Assembly: GCA_015039365.1 (NCBI GenBank)
Contig: WION01000085.1
Location: forward strand, 116,106-180,105
DNA length: 64,000 nucleotides
Direction of reading: 5' to 3'
From: Amanita rubescens
Taxonomy: Eukaryota > Basidiomycota > Agaricomycetes > Agaricales > Amanitaceae
The notes beneath the pieces were generated by a model. The model had not been told where the DNA came from. It did not search any database and saw nothing but the letters and a program-made list of their open reading frames with translations. The translations under genes and the position numbers were made by a program. Of the stretch, positions 24,357 to 37,145 are shown one piece after another. The stretch's first letter is position 1. Every line of letters starts with the position of its first letter.

Positions 24357-26126
24357 ATGGCCGCCATGGTCGACAGGCCAGTGTCCGCCATGAGCAATTC
24401 TCTGGATCCTGTCGCATCGCAACGACGACAAAGAGGCGTTGAGATTATCGACGTCGATTCACTTGATGATCCTATTCCTGCTTCGCGACACACGAGCGCT
24501 CAGCCCCAACCGAGGCCGCTGCAAAGGGGAAGCTCGGCCGTGAACGGGGCATCAGAGCGGGAGGAAGTTATAGTGCTGGATAGTGATGAGGATGAGCTTG
24601 CCCTGCGCACTTCTAGCGCTGCACGTCGAGGTTGGTCCTGATTTTTCAAAAAGTCCTGGAAAACAGCTAATGTTATTCTGCTGCGGCTCCGCGTAGCATC
24701 TAGAAGCAGATTATTTTCGCCACCACCTCAGCCTTATCGACCAAGCCCAGTACCGCCAGTCCCTCCCGTCCCCCCACGATATGCAAGCCACACGTCGTTT
24801 CCTATTCGGCGACGGTCGCCTTCCTTTCACCTACCCCCGGTACGACCCATCAACCGACCATTCGATTTTGAGGCACACAACCATCCAAGGGCTGCGGGTC
24901 CATCCAATGGCCGCCGGCCACCTCGATCGCCCCCTTTACACGCGTCTGCCCCTTCACACCATGTGCCATCAATGGGATTAGGAGGGGCGCTTATATCAAG
25001 TTACAGGGAATCTCAGCGTCAAGCTAATCCACAACCTGGCCTATTGGCTCGCGCTGGCGCAGCCGCCAGCGGGCTGGCAAACCGTTTATCTAGGAATCTT
25101 GTGAACATAGGAATGGGACCCGAAGTCAACACCCTTGCTTTAAATTTCGGTTCGCATGACGACACCGCCCTGGCACGATTATTAGTGGAGACGGAGATGC
25201 AGGAGTTGTTTGGAGATTTGAATCATCGGCACCTTTTGCGCCATCTCTCACGGGACCGTCATCCGCAAAGCGCAACATATCAAGCCGCATATACCCACTC
25301 CCGCCCGGCGGAAGCCGGATTTACAAATGATTTCACATCCGAAACGACTTCTACGAATTCTCAAATACGGAAAAATTCTGGGCCGATTATCATTGACGAC
25401 GATGTGTCAGCTTCGTCCACTAAGCGGGCTCATTGGACATCCTCCCCTGGATCCGTCAAGTCCAGCACCGTTCTTGCATGTGCCCGGTGCTTAGATCCCC
25501 TTGTGCTGGGAGCCGGGCTAGTCGGTGACGAGGGGGAACGAAGAAAGATTTGGGCCCTGAGATGTGGGCATATGATTGATGGAAAATGTTTAATGGAAGT
25601 TGGGCATCCACCAGGTGATGCAACGGACGAAGAGACTGCTAGCAGAATGGATACGAAGGGTAAAGGCAAAGCTCGCGCCTCGCCAGCCAAAGGGAAAGGC
25701 AAGGGTAAAGCAAAGGTTGCCGATGACTCTGCGACGGAACGTGAAAACGACAATAGTGGTGCCAGCCTTGCTTCGATGATGGTCGAGACTAATTCTATAC
25801 GCTCTCGCCTACGTTCATCTCGAACGTACTCAACAAGCTCAATTCCTGAACTTCCTCCATCATCTCTATCCAATTCTGCTGCGACGCGTCGTAAACGTCC
25901 TCGGAAACCCAAAATAGAAGGCCAGTACCAGTATCGTTGTCCAGTGCCTGGGTGTGGACATGCCCACGTCAGTGTCAAAGTTAATGGTAAATGGAGGCCT
26001 GAACGAGATGATGATCGCAAGAAACCTGGTGGTAGAAGGACCGTCAAGTTTCCCAATGACTTGGGGGTCGATATTGATGGTACTATTGACGTTAGGGGAA
26101 GAGGTGCTATTCCCGTTTTTGTATGA
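24357..26126 (+). CDS. RING-like protein with SUMO-interaction motifs (possible SUMO-targeted ubiquitin ligase)
   Basis: Two exons (24357-24630, 24697-26126) give 567 residues. Three hydrophobic-acidic clusters fit SUMO-interaction motifs: VEIIDVD (residues 28-34), VIVLDSDEDE (from 71) and PIIIDDD (about 321-327). A split zinc-binding region follows: CARC (about 353), LRCGHMIDGKC (about 380-390), then YRCPVPGCGHAH (about 505). Cys/His spacing is as in a RING finger but with a 110-residue Lys/Gly/Ser-rich insertion (KGKGKAKV) before the last ligand pair. SUMO-targeted ubiquitin ligases such as Slx8 combine SIMs and RING to ubiquitinate sumoylated nuclear proteins; assigning that role here is inference. 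The large minus-strand frame at 25430-26056 is a shadow. Confidence 0.85.
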
Positions 26127-26417
26127 ACGATGATATGTTATATTGCGAGCTAAATTACTGGCTGCAGTGGATTGTTGTACTCATTAATTCTGTAACGTGT
26201 GCGGATATGCCTTATTTGGAAAGTGGCCTCGCAACCCTGACGCGTAAGTACGCGTCGCGTTTCAACAGGGCTTTGGTAGTTTCGAGGTGGTTATCTCCTT
26301 ATCTGGCGCTGCAGAGTCTTAGGGAATGGGAATGGCAGGGAAAAACCAGAGGGACGCGTCGCGTTAACTTGTATGGCACTATTTGTTGCACGCGAGCTCT
26401 CATCGCGTAGCGCGACC

Positions 26418-29400
26418 ATGGAGAACGGAATGACCGGAATACCATGTGCACCTGAAGAAGTGATCACCAACTGTCTCTCAATGATAGATCAGCTCGAACC
26501 GTGCCTCAAGAACGCCAATTTCAGCGGCGATCTTCGCAAAGAAGTTTGGGAACGAGAAATTCAAGAGTAAGTCGAGGCGTGCCTCCTGGCATTTCGTGAA
26601 AGTTAATCTTGGAATATAGTATCCGGGGTCAGAGCGCTCCAAATACTTTGATCACAGTGTGCGGTGGTATGAGAACTTGGATATATGCACATATTGCGCG
26701 CCTGACGTGCGGCGAAAATAGCTACCGGTGTTGGGAAATCGTCGCTCTTGAATGCTGTTCTGGATGGTGAGCAAACGCAAATGTTCTGGTGTTGAACGTT
26801 AATGTACTCACTATTACATCCCAGCCATTATTGTTCCTACAAGCAGTATGCATGGTAAGATTATTCGAGAACGATGTAAACATGCATGGACCGATTTACC
26901 CCTTATACATCAGCTTGTACTTCTGTTGTCACTGAGATATCGTACCATGACAAGCTAACAATCGACGCCGACGTGCCATTTCTATCCGAAGATGATTGGA
27001 AGAATGAATTGACTATTCTATTGCAAGATCTGCACGACGAGGGCAAGAATATCAAAAGAGCGATAGAATCGAGGAGTCAAGCAAAGGCCGCCTGGCAAAA
27101 GGTAATCTTATATAGAACTTTTTGATGCCGTCGTCCTTGTCCCAAATAACAGGTAAATGCGGTTTACCCCGCCCTCACACCAAGCGATCTCGGAAATATG
27201 AAAGTGGATGATATCATTGCATTAGACCCAGGTTCTGTGCTTATGTTGGATTTAGGAACCAATATCTCACTTTGACATCCAGATATTGCCAAATTACTGG
27301 GAACTACGCATCACATACAATCTGAAGACCCGATGACGTTTGGCCAGGAGATAGGCAAGTACGTGAATGCTACAGAGAGGTCGTCGCAGAAGGGGGGGAA
27401 GAACGACAAAAAGGAGGGTGAGAAGGGGGAGGCGGAGGAGGCGGGGGAGGGAATGACAGAAGATATAAATGAAGAGATGTTAATGAAGCCGGCACTTTGG
27501 CCGTTAATACGACAGGTGACAATTCGGTGTCGAGCCGATGCGTTATCTACCGGTGCTATTTTGGTCGACCTGCCAGGTAAGTATTCCCTTCAGCCCAAGT
27601 TAAAATGGACCATGATAAAATGATTTAAGGTGTCGCTGATACAAATGCTGCACGAAATCAAATCGCAAAAAACTATTTAAAGAAGAGTCACCGCATTTGG
27701 ATCCTGGCACCCATTACACGAGCTGTAGATGATAAAGTCGCAAAAGGTTTAATCGTCGTATTTTTGCTGCTTTCGCGATATTAAAAAACTTCTAGATCTG
27801 CTTGGCGAGGCATTTAAATACCAGATAATGAGTAAGCGGTGCCTTTCGTACTCATGTGCGTAATGCTGACGAGCCGTAGTGGGTACGTTCGCTCATTTGT
27901 CGAGATTTATGTTTATCTATGCGCCTTTTAGATGGAAAGTGAGTGGTAAATTTAACTCAGTAAAGGTTTAACGCCGATCTTTTTATTTCAGTTATGATCC
28001 TAACCATATAACATTTATCGGTATCTTTGTTGTTCACGTTAATCAGCCAAGTGTTAAAAGTAATGTTTTCTAGCAACCAAAACAGACGATCTGTCGTGCG
28101 CGGAAGTGATAAAAGGTTTACACTTGCAAGAGCACCCGGAATTACGGTCAACGGAAGCTGAATTAGTCAGATATCGTGGTCAACTTGCTTACTGGAGGGC
28201 GGAGAAGAAGAGTGTGTGGGGCAAGATTAAAGGTTCCTTTGATCTTCATTTTCGATCTGGGTGCTAACTCTCAAAACGTTAGAAATCTCTAAATCGAATA
28301 AATCAAAGGTAAATCATGCTAATATGTGGGGAGATCTTGACTTATTCGCAACTAGGCCAAAAGGAAGCGAAAGGGCTGCAAAAGTTCGCCATCGAAGAGA
28401 ATTTACCTTGAGGAAGAAGATATTGAAGAGGATGAGGATAGCGGTAGGATTCATTCTTGCTATGAGTCAGTTGGCGGATTAATTTTCTATCAAAGACATG
28501 TCCGCGGACGCGATGATCATCTCGCTTCTTGATGATGAATCCGAGTCGGAGGACGAAGAAGCATCTCCGCGTAAACGACCAGAATCTCCTTGCGAGATGT
28601 CTTTATCAGGCATGAGAGCTCGAGTAAAAGAGGCAGCAGATGCCATTGCAAAGGTAACAAAAGATCTAGCTATCGTTCAGAGGAAGAAAAATGCATTTTG
28701 TTCCTTAAGACGCTCAAAAGTGATTATACCATTATGAAGGAGACCCGCGACACTGACGCTCATCTCTGGTGTAGTTTACTCGCGATGCATTGAAGGAGGA
28801 TTTCAGGAGGGGCTTGAAAGAGCTGGATGGTTAGTGTTTGTCTCCTTATTCTAGCATTACGACCTTACGAATTCGTTTCTACTCCCAGAGCAGGTAGCTG
28901 AGGAAGAGGATCCTGATAATTTTGACCCTGATGCCGATATCCGAGGTAACTGAAGGCCATTTGGTGTTGTGCACGCATTGATCATATGTGATAGATTATG
29001 GAAGTATCGATCTTCCCGTTTTCACCTGTTCTAGCAGAGATTATCTTCGGCTAAAAGGTTGTTCTTACTGGGGATTGAAATGAATGTAACTTATGTTCAT
29101 GTAACAGGATACGCCAGCGGCGATGGGGACCCTGTATGCTTTTCCGATCCGGAAGATACCGCGATACCTGAATTGCAATCTTGGTGTCACAAATTGACTT
29201 CAAACTCGAGGCAACGCTGTGCAATGAATTTATTGCGACAACTCAAGGCAATTTCGGCAACCATCAAGTCTCACGTTGGAAGCCGTTACAATATCAGTCA
29301 GGTCGAGCGGACTTCGCTGCGACAAAAGTGGCAAACGTCAGTTCCACAGCAAATGACAACAAGCGAAAAGCGCTTCAAGCACTCTCCAGACTCAGATGGT

Positions 29401-30575
29401 GATTTAGTAAATGCCCTTTTGCATAACAGGGGAATCATGCCACGCCTCAAGCAGGTATTTCGTATTCGTTATCGAGATTTACGAATTATAAAAATACAAC
29501 TTAGGAACTTGACACGACAATTGATGAATCTGTTCAACGCTATTTTAAGAGTAGCTTCCAGCAGGGCCTGGAAGATCAATGCAAGATTGGTGCAAAGGAT
29601 GTGCGTATATCTGGTTATTAATTAATGATGTAATGAACCGGTCGAGATCAGGCTTCTAAAGCTGCTGTAGATACTCACGATGCATTCGCGGCGTCAATGC
29701 ACTGGAACACATATCGTGCTGGTACGCAAAATAGCTGTTTTTTTCAAAGTCTCCTCGAAATTAATGTCGAAGCCAGTCCTCCGTCGTCATGGAAAGTGGA
29801 ATCGCAACCTCAACGTTGAATTGACCTTACCATTCTTGCGTGCCATAGCGAAAGCATGGGTCGATATATTTTTATCCGATCTTTGGCAGCCGTTCATGGG
29901 CGCAGCGAATAATGTTATCGAAACATTACTTCAGGATATGGGAAGCACAGCAATTACTCAAAACTTAAAAGATGCGGTTAAAATGCAGGCGGACATCTGC
30001 CTCAAGGAGTGGACGGTAGCGCTGAAAAAGATAGTAGACGTCGCAGAAGAGAGACTGAACGAGAAGCAGAAGGAAATATCGCGGTTCTTCGAGGATCACG
30101 TTTCTCGTAACCTAACGGAAGGATACAAAACAGCAGCAGAGCAAAGAGGCCCTGGAAGTGTCAAGCGACAAAAGGTGGGCTAATCATTCCATAAAATGCC
30201 TGGCACGATAGGTGACAGATTTCTTCCAGGAGACCATACGGAATTATATATCGGACAACAAAGACGAAATGTTCGAGCATGGAGCAGACACAATCATGGG
30301 ATTGCTAGACATGGCGGCCGACGCCGTTAGTGAAATGCTGAAGACTGAAATCTCTGATCTGCCTAAGAAGGTTTGTCGTCGCCTGAAATATTGAGTCAGA
30401 CTCTCTGAAAACGTTGCTTTAGGTTGAAGCGAACATGTCAGTCCTTTGGGAGGTGGGGGATGAGACACCAGAACAGACACTCGCAAATAAGAGATTGCTG
30501 GAGACAGTCGAGATAATCTTGGGCAGAGTTGAACTTACGATCGATGCCGGAATTTTTGAAAATACGCTAGAATGA
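26418..30575 (+). CDS. Large nuclear GTPase of the SLIP-GC (NUGGC) type, dynamin-like
   Basis: About twenty exons starting at the ATG at 26418. The GTPase elements are present in order: P-loop CGATGVGKSSLLNAVLD (about 26640-26766), PTSSMHACTSVVTEI (switch I region), VDLPGV (G3, about 27567), and TKTDD (G4, about 28080). After them come a basic, nuclear-localisation-like stretch AKRKRKGC (about 28357) with acidic runs, and the family's NAFCSLRRSK, DYGSIDLPVFTCSSRDY and SFQQGLEDQCKIGAKD blocks. Long helices end the chain at 30573-30575. One exon is only 7 bases (27932-27938). SLIP-GC in mammals restrains AID activity in germinal-centre B cells; mushrooms carry many homologues of unknown role, perhaps in genome defence. 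I see no frameshift. Confidence 0.85.
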
Positions 30576-32301
30576 GTTGGCAAGCAAGTCAATCACAAAG
30601 GGTAATGTCAGACGTGCTATTGGAGCCTTTACTTAATGAGTAAGATACTGATAGATAATAGTATATCAACTCGGAGAATACCAATAGCTTCGATAATCAG
30701 GCTGTGTCCTAGTTGCTGGAATTCAAGAAACTGGACCAGACTAAATTTCCGTCCGACACAAGGTAATCCAGGCTGTTCAGTACCATCATTGTGGGGCCAC
30801 TGCAGTTGGTAGGTGAATTCAAAAACCTTTATCGGCGAGATAAGAGAAAAGGTTTAGTACTGGTTGGGTGAAGTCAACATATACGCAGGATCTGGGTCAG
30901 ACGATCGTCGATCAGGCATGTGATACTGTGGAATTGATGCTTGGTGGTAGTGACTGCCAGTAATTGATTTAAAAAATCAGACCAGTAGCCTGCCGAAGTC
31001 AAAGTGCCCAAACCGAAAGATACATTGATGATGCATTCATAGCGTAATCTTGAACTTCCAGGTCCAGACGGGGTCTTGTGATAACTCTCATTCCTTGTTC
31101 GTTACATGCACAATCTCAGGCACGTAGCCGAACAACGTAGACGACGGGCCTATCAGCTCGGATTTACACCGGGGAGCCCCGACGGTGCCCATAGATATCC
31201 TGGAAGATCCGCCAGTAGAAGATAGTATGGTCAACCTCGTCGCGCGACGCATCAAAATTCAGGACTTTACTTCAGTGGAGGTAGTGAGGTATGCTGCAAG
31301 TCGACGCTGAAACCCGTACACAGAATTAGCATCACCCACATCAGGAAAAACTGAGATTCTTAAAAATTCTAAATTTCCCCATTGCTTTGAAGCAGGTAAA
31401 ACTATACCTCGGAACTTGTAACTAGGTATAAATGTCATGGATTGTAGGGTAGTAATCACTGAAATAGCAATTGGTTTAGTGGTAACATTGGAAAATGCTG
31501 TGAGGGGTTTAAGAGGATTAACCAGGTCAAAGTTCGCTTCTGTGCATTTTCTCCTTGATATAAGCCAACTAACAGCTGGAGACTACTGTAAAACTTCAAT
31601 TCCGATAAGCAGGGCTGAGCTTGAAAAGCTACATGAGCAGCGTGAGCTTTTATGGGGGAGAATGCTACTTGGACCTGGGTAATTTAGCTTAATTAGCCAT
31701 CTCAGTTTTTCCTGATGCAGTGCAATTGCCTACACTCATCTGGTTCTCTAAATTTGAAGATCTCACATTCGAAAGCCTCATCCAGGACGGCGTCGACGAA
31801 GTATATGCCTGAGCTTGGATCAAAGATTATACTATCTGGTTCATTCGTCGCTACTTTCGCCGAGGCGGTGGCCAATGTAGAGAGTGTCGGAAGATCGGAT
31901 GGGGACATGGACATCATTCATAAACAATAAGAGGGAAAGGAAAGTCTGATAACTGTCCCAAAATACCGAGCGGTATATATAGTCGGACGGGAGACGGGGA
32001 AGCCTGAGGCCTGAGGGGACCGGGGGAAGTGGAACGGAGCCTGAGAGGCGCAGAGGGACGATGAACAGCGGCGCAGACAGCGCATTCACACGACCGTACC
32101 ATACACATCAACCATGATGTGTGTCTCTTAGTGGACGATGAAGACAAACACAGAGATTCTACAAAAGTGTATACCACAGCAATCGATGCGCTACGAGCGC
32201 CACGCGGCATAAACAAGTATTAAAATGCCCATATGCGTAGCGTTGGTTCTGCGGAAGAACAGTTTTCGGCGTACTATAATACAAATGGCAAGTACAATCA
32301 A
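30576..32301. other. About 1.7 kb without a recognised gene
   Basis: Small frames at 31437-31682 (+) and 31702-31917 (-) both begin with ATG and look protein-like, but neither has a known motif or clear splice partner. The rest is not coding in any frame I can support. Confidence 0.3.
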
Positions 32302-33694
32302 TCAATAGTAATACGCGGGTGGCGGCTCATCGGACGGCCCTCGCGCCCAGTCAGACGAGAGCTGCATTTGCAACTGCCCAATGCGACCGTTGATCCGATA
32401 CATCTGCTCCCGCAATGTGCCTATCTCATGCTCCATTCCTTGCCTTCTCACTTCACTTGGCGACGACGAGTCCGGGCTGCTCACCGCAGGTTGTCTTGAC
32501 GTAAAGTTTCGCATCTCCTGTTGCGCGGTCTGGATACGCCGATTGATCCCCATCTGGCGCGCGGCACGGATTTCATCTTTATTCTTCGCGCTGGGTACTT
32601 GCAGCAGCTGGAACCCTGGTGGAAAAGGCACAGGTGTCTCAGATTCGCTTGCCAAGCGAAATGCAGGTGAGCGGGTCATACTACTATGTCGATCGCGTAA
32701 AAAGTCCTTGGAGGGGTCGGGATTTCCATTTAAAATAGAGTTTTGCCATGGCAGGTCGTTATTATTCTGGTGTGGTGGCTGATTGAAGGAGGTGGCACGG
32801 AGGGGCGCAATGGCCCCCTTCTGTTTCTGACCAAAACGTCGAAATCGGAGTAGTATGAATACTACTACGACTAACACAACGAGCCCAATGCCTCCCAGAA
32901 CGCATCCGACGGTGATCTCCGACTGGCTGTGGGACGATGAATAACGAGCTTCTCGTAATCCTGGAGTGCCAATGGTGCTAATGGTCCCAGTGGTGGATGC
33001 GGTAGAGGTCGAGTTATCCAGGATATCAGCCCTAAGGTGATGTTAGAACCAAAAGTGGATCAGGGGATGACGGGATAGACATACGTGTAAATGGCATAGT
33101 CAAAGTTGAGGTAGGTCACGGATGGGTCTACGCAGTAAGCCGAAATGAATAAATTATGCTGGGAGTTGCTTAAACCACTAGCATTAAATGCCAGGACATT
33201 GTACAGTATATCAGGAGTCGTGTTTGATTGAGTAAAAGTGTCCACGTAATTGCCATCGAGAGTAAAATTGCATTGTGTACTCAGGTGGCCATCGTCGAGT
33301 GTGACGTTGGGAAGGATAAAGAATACCCAGATTGAAATGCCTGCAGAACCATTAGATTGAGAAATAATGAGCATTGGGAAAACTTCTAACCTGTGAAAGA
33401 GAATGTAATGTTTCTGCACGGTTCTCCTGGACCATGTTTTGTAGCTGTCCACGTTCCCTCAAAAGGAAAGGATGTGTTCTGCACGTTTGTACACTCAGTA
33501 GAACCTTCATTGCAGATCGCAGGACGATACCAAAAGCCGTCAATGGGTTGGTAGACCGGTATTTGACCCGTTGTATGGTCGCCGTAGGTGTCGTCGATAC
33601 TGATATTAACAAGGCGCGCCTGGGTCGCGCAGACCAGGAGAAAAAGAGTGAGTAAGTGGAGGAAGGCTTGTCTGACTCTGACCCACATAGGCAT
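32302..33694 (-). CDS. Single-pass cell-surface protein with N-terminal ectodomain
   Basis: Three exons on the minus strand (33391-33694, 33085-33340, 32302-33031) give 429 residues. The N-terminus is a signal peptide (LLTLFLLVCATQA), followed by an ectodomain beginning VNISIDDTYGDHTTGQIPVY with several N-glycosylation sites and ISIWVFFILPNVT. A Ser/Thr-rich stalk precedes one transmembrane helix (CVLGGIGLVVLVVVVFILL), then a basic stop-transfer RFRRF and a 180-residue cytoplasmic tail ending PPPAYYY. The architecture matches a large basidiomycete family of putative receptors or wall sensors with no assigned function. A decayed tandem copy lies just upstream at 34925-36290. Confidence 0.85.
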
Positions 33695-34924
33695 GCATGT
33701 ATCGTGATGGAAGTTCTCATAAGTAGTCAGCCAGTGCGCTGTCGGACTTCGCCACGACTCGGGTTCTACGTGCGTCCCCGTGACAGTTTGAGTTTACGTT
33801 CAGATTCCAAGTATTGCGGCACTATTAACTGTACGTGAATATTCAGACTTCAGCACTGCAATATAATTGGCGTCGGACGGCAGATATTACACGGTTGCTT
33901 ACCGGTTGCGAGAAGGGCTTGCTGTTACTCCCTGGGAAGACGACAATTATAACACGGCCCGAGACACCTCGCTCGATAATAGTCAGAGACGCGATACGCA
34001 TAAAGAAATCATACTCACCAACAAGGCTGTCAAACGATATCTAGTTTCTGTGCACGCACTGTTTCATCTTCATCCACATAAGGGATTATTCACGCGCGGC
34101 TTGCATGTCCGACATAGCCCCACGGCGTATCTGGGACCAGACTTGTGACCCCGCTTCACATAGTTGCGGAAAGATTCGTCCTTTGATGGCATCATACAGT
34201 GGTACGGTCTGCATGACAGACGTCAAGTTCCCGTTACCCTTACTCAATGCCGAATCGACCGCGACCGTACATCCACTCTCATGGGTACCATTCCCCCTTT
34301 CTTCGTCTCTTTCCATCGCACGTGGTGTCCTATCATCGCTTTCGTGGCGCGGGTAGAACCAAATATTTTTTTGCTCTGTTTCGGACGCTGTCAAATTCTG
34401 CTGCGTGTTCCCCGGTATGAAAGTTCCTTTATTATCGTTACTAATGAGAGATGGTTTCGGGGCGTATTGAAACAGCCGTACGAGAGAAACAGGCGATGAA
34501 ACGATTTGCCTCGTTGGCAGCTTTTATGGGCGACTTGTGCGAAAACAGTTATATTTTGAGCATTACGGATACGAATGCCTGATGTTGCTATATGCGGTTT
34601 TAGGAGTGTTGGTGCACAGCAAAACGCTGTCGTGAGCGCTTGATGAAGAACGACTGTATTCCGAGTCATTCTCGCCCGATCGTGGCCGTTCGAAAATCCT
34701 CTTCCATAGTAATTAATAGAGGACGGAAGGCGGGAATTTGTTGGACTGTCGCCATTTGCTCTTTTTTCGCGGTTCCTTCTCCGGCGGCCCCTTCTGACTC
34801 AATTCCTTCATTCCTGTTGTCCTATCCTATAGCTCACATGTAGCGGGATACCGCGTGGAATTTAATCGTACGCACCTTCGGTCTCTATTCTTCATGCTGC
34901 GTACTTTGCGGCGGCTAGAACTCT
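33695..34924. other. Upstream region of the surface protein gene, first copy of a tandem duplication
   Basis: No gene recognised. Most of this stretch reappears at 35700-36290, including blocks such as GCAATATAATTGGC and CTCGATAATAGTCAGAGACGC, so it is the upstream part of the duplicated unit. Open frames here on both strands have no known motifs. Confidence 0.5.
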
Positions 34925-35690
34925 GGGGTACAGGTGTCGCGGATTCGCTTGCCAAGTGAAATACAGGTGGGCGGGTCATACTATGTTTAAGCAAGACGTC
35001 CTCGGAGGGGTCGGGATTTCCATTTAAAATAGAATTTTGCCAGTAACGTCATCGCGGTTGCTCTGGTGTGGTGGCTAATTAAAAGGAGGTGGCGAGGACG
35101 GGTTCAATGGGCCCCTTTGTTTCTGATCAATACGTCGGATCGGACAATGAGCCTAATACCTCCAAGAACACATCCAAGAGTGATCCCCAACTTGTTGTTG
35201 GACGATGAATAAGAGCTTGGAATCTTGGAGTGCTACTGGTGTTAAAAAGTGTGCACGTAATTGCCTTCGAGAGTAAAGTCGCAATTGCAGGTAGTAGGTT
35301 CGAGTGGGCCATTGGGAAGGATAAAGAATACCCAGATGGAAATGCCTGCAGAGCCATTGGATCGAGAAAAATTGAAAATAATGAGTATTGGGAATTTCTA
35401 ACCCGTGAAAGAGAATGTAATGTTTCTGCAAGGTAATCCTGTGTACCTGTCCATGCTCCATCAAAGACCAAGGTTTAAGGTTGTGTTCGGCACGATATCA
35501 CACTACCGTACCAAGGGCCGCCAGTGGGCTGGTAGACGGTCTTGGACCTGTTGTAAGCTCGCCGTAAATATCATCGATACTGATATTAACAAGACGCGCC
35601 GCAGTGGGTCGCGCAGACCAGGAGGAAAAGAGCGAGTAAGTGGAGGAAGGCTTATCTGACTCACAAATGCGTGTATCGTGATGGATAGCC
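34925..35690 (-). pseudogene. Truncated, frameshifted second copy of the surface protein gene
   Basis: The sequence follows 32620-33694 block by block, including the shared stretch GGGGTCGGGATTTCCATTTA and the exon-1 stretch encoding VNISIDD, but lacks the last 320 bases of the coding region. The second exon carries large deletions, the start codon context is lost and the frame is broken many times. No full-length product can be made. It is the second unit of a tandem duplication of about 2.3 kb. Confidence 0.85.
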
Positions 35691-36307
35691 AGTCGGAGCG
35701 CCGCTCGCGGACGCTGTCATGACTCGGGTTCTGCGGGCATCCCCATAGTTTGCGTTTAAACCTCAAGCATACTGTAACAATATGCGGCACTATCAACTGT
35801 ACGTAAATATTCAGACTTCAACACTGCAATATAATTGGCATCGGATGACGGATATAACACGGTTGCTTACCGGGCGATGATACCTTGCTAAGAACATGAC
35901 ACTTATAACACGACCCAAGATATCTCGCTCGATAATAGTCAGAGACGCATAGTTGAAGAAATCATACTCACTAACAAGGCTGTCAAACGATATCTAGTTT
36001 CTGTACACTCACTGTTGCCTCTTCATCCACATATTTCATAAGTCATTATTACGCGTCTTGCACGCAGCGTCAGCTTCAATCCCCAGCTTCACATAGTTGC
36101 GGAGCCACTGGCATCACAATATGCGCGTACCGCCTTTTGATGGCATTAAGTAAATGACACGTTCTGGATGACCGGTCTGACCAACGTCATCATTGTTTAT
36201 CTGAAAGTGTTTTGAGCTATATTTTGAGAGTTACGGGGACTTGAATGTTACGAGCGCCTCGGGGCATTCCACGTGGAATACAACGGTTCCTGAGTTTCAA
36301 CCGCTGT

Positions 36308-37145
36308 TACGTACACACGTTCTCACAATGACCCCAGCGCACAGACTCGAAGTTAGCACACTACTAGTTGGTTACAGGAAGGATTGGCTTGCTGCTGTTA
36401 TTATACCGGTACCCTTACGACTGCAGAACGGCATCAGTCGAATCGTGATCCGTTCTTACCATCGCATTCTCAGCCATACAGCGCGGGCAATGCGACAATA
36501 TAATAGAAGTCGCAGATTGCCAGCCTCCGCGTTGCCTCTCGAGGTCGCACCCGCCGTCGAGCCCTCTTCATTCCCTTCAGTGAATAAGAACATAACTCTT
36601 GTCATCTTCGGTCTCTTACTATGCCTCGACTTGAGTTCTGATAGTATTTCCCAACTCTTATTACATTGGTTTCATCTTACACGTTTTGCCTATGGAAGTC
36701 TCTTTGGTATTATAAATCTGTGTCGACCCTGTGCACGCCATAATTTTCAGATGTAGTTGAAAACAGGACAATCAATCATATTGGACGCTGTGGACCCTTC
36801 GCCAACCGCCCTAAAACTAAATTGAAACACTTGTCTAAGCAAATGCTTTACCACGTCAACGCAGACCAAAGCAGTACAGAAGAGCTTCTACGAGTCTAAG
36901 CAAGTAGTGGCATCACACAAATACACTTGAAAGAGATGGATACAAGCGGCTAGCGCTTGTTCCACTTATCCTAAAACCAAAAAAAGAGAAAGACCAGTCT
37001 AGAAAGTGCGAGGACGGTATTTCATAAAACGGTGGCCAACGTTGGGCGAACGCACAACATGGCCATTGGCGCGCGGTGGAGCGCCGCTCCTGCGAGCTTG
37101 AAGTCCTCTTCCTGCGCGACCCGGGGGAAGCAGAACCTCCGCTCA
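36308..37145. repeat. Segmental duplication, copy 1 (partner at 41575-42471)
   Basis: From TACGTACACACGTTCTCACA to CAGAACCTCCGCTC the two copies align almost base for base, apart from small indels. This copy holds the 3' end of the DUF1996 gene coding tail (SGGSASPGSRRKRTSSS on the minus strand at about 37140-37090) without the rest of that gene. Identity breaks sharply at 37145. The orientation is the same in both copies. Confidence 0.85.

Larger units (their letters stand above)
32620..36290. repeat. Direct tandem duplication, units about 32620-34920 and 34925-36290
   Basis: Both units start at the same point inside the coding end of the surface protein gene and run through its upstream region to a shared end near CGTGGAAT (about 34850 and 36275). 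Unit 2 is shortened by internal deletions. Divergence is visible by eye in every block, so the event is not recent. Confidence 0.8.

Noticed and set aside
25430..26056. Minus-strand frame of 208 codons
   Set aside because: It is antisense to the SIM/RING-like gene, whose plus frame has SIMs, Cys/His pairs and a clean intron; the minus frame has only low-complexity sequence.
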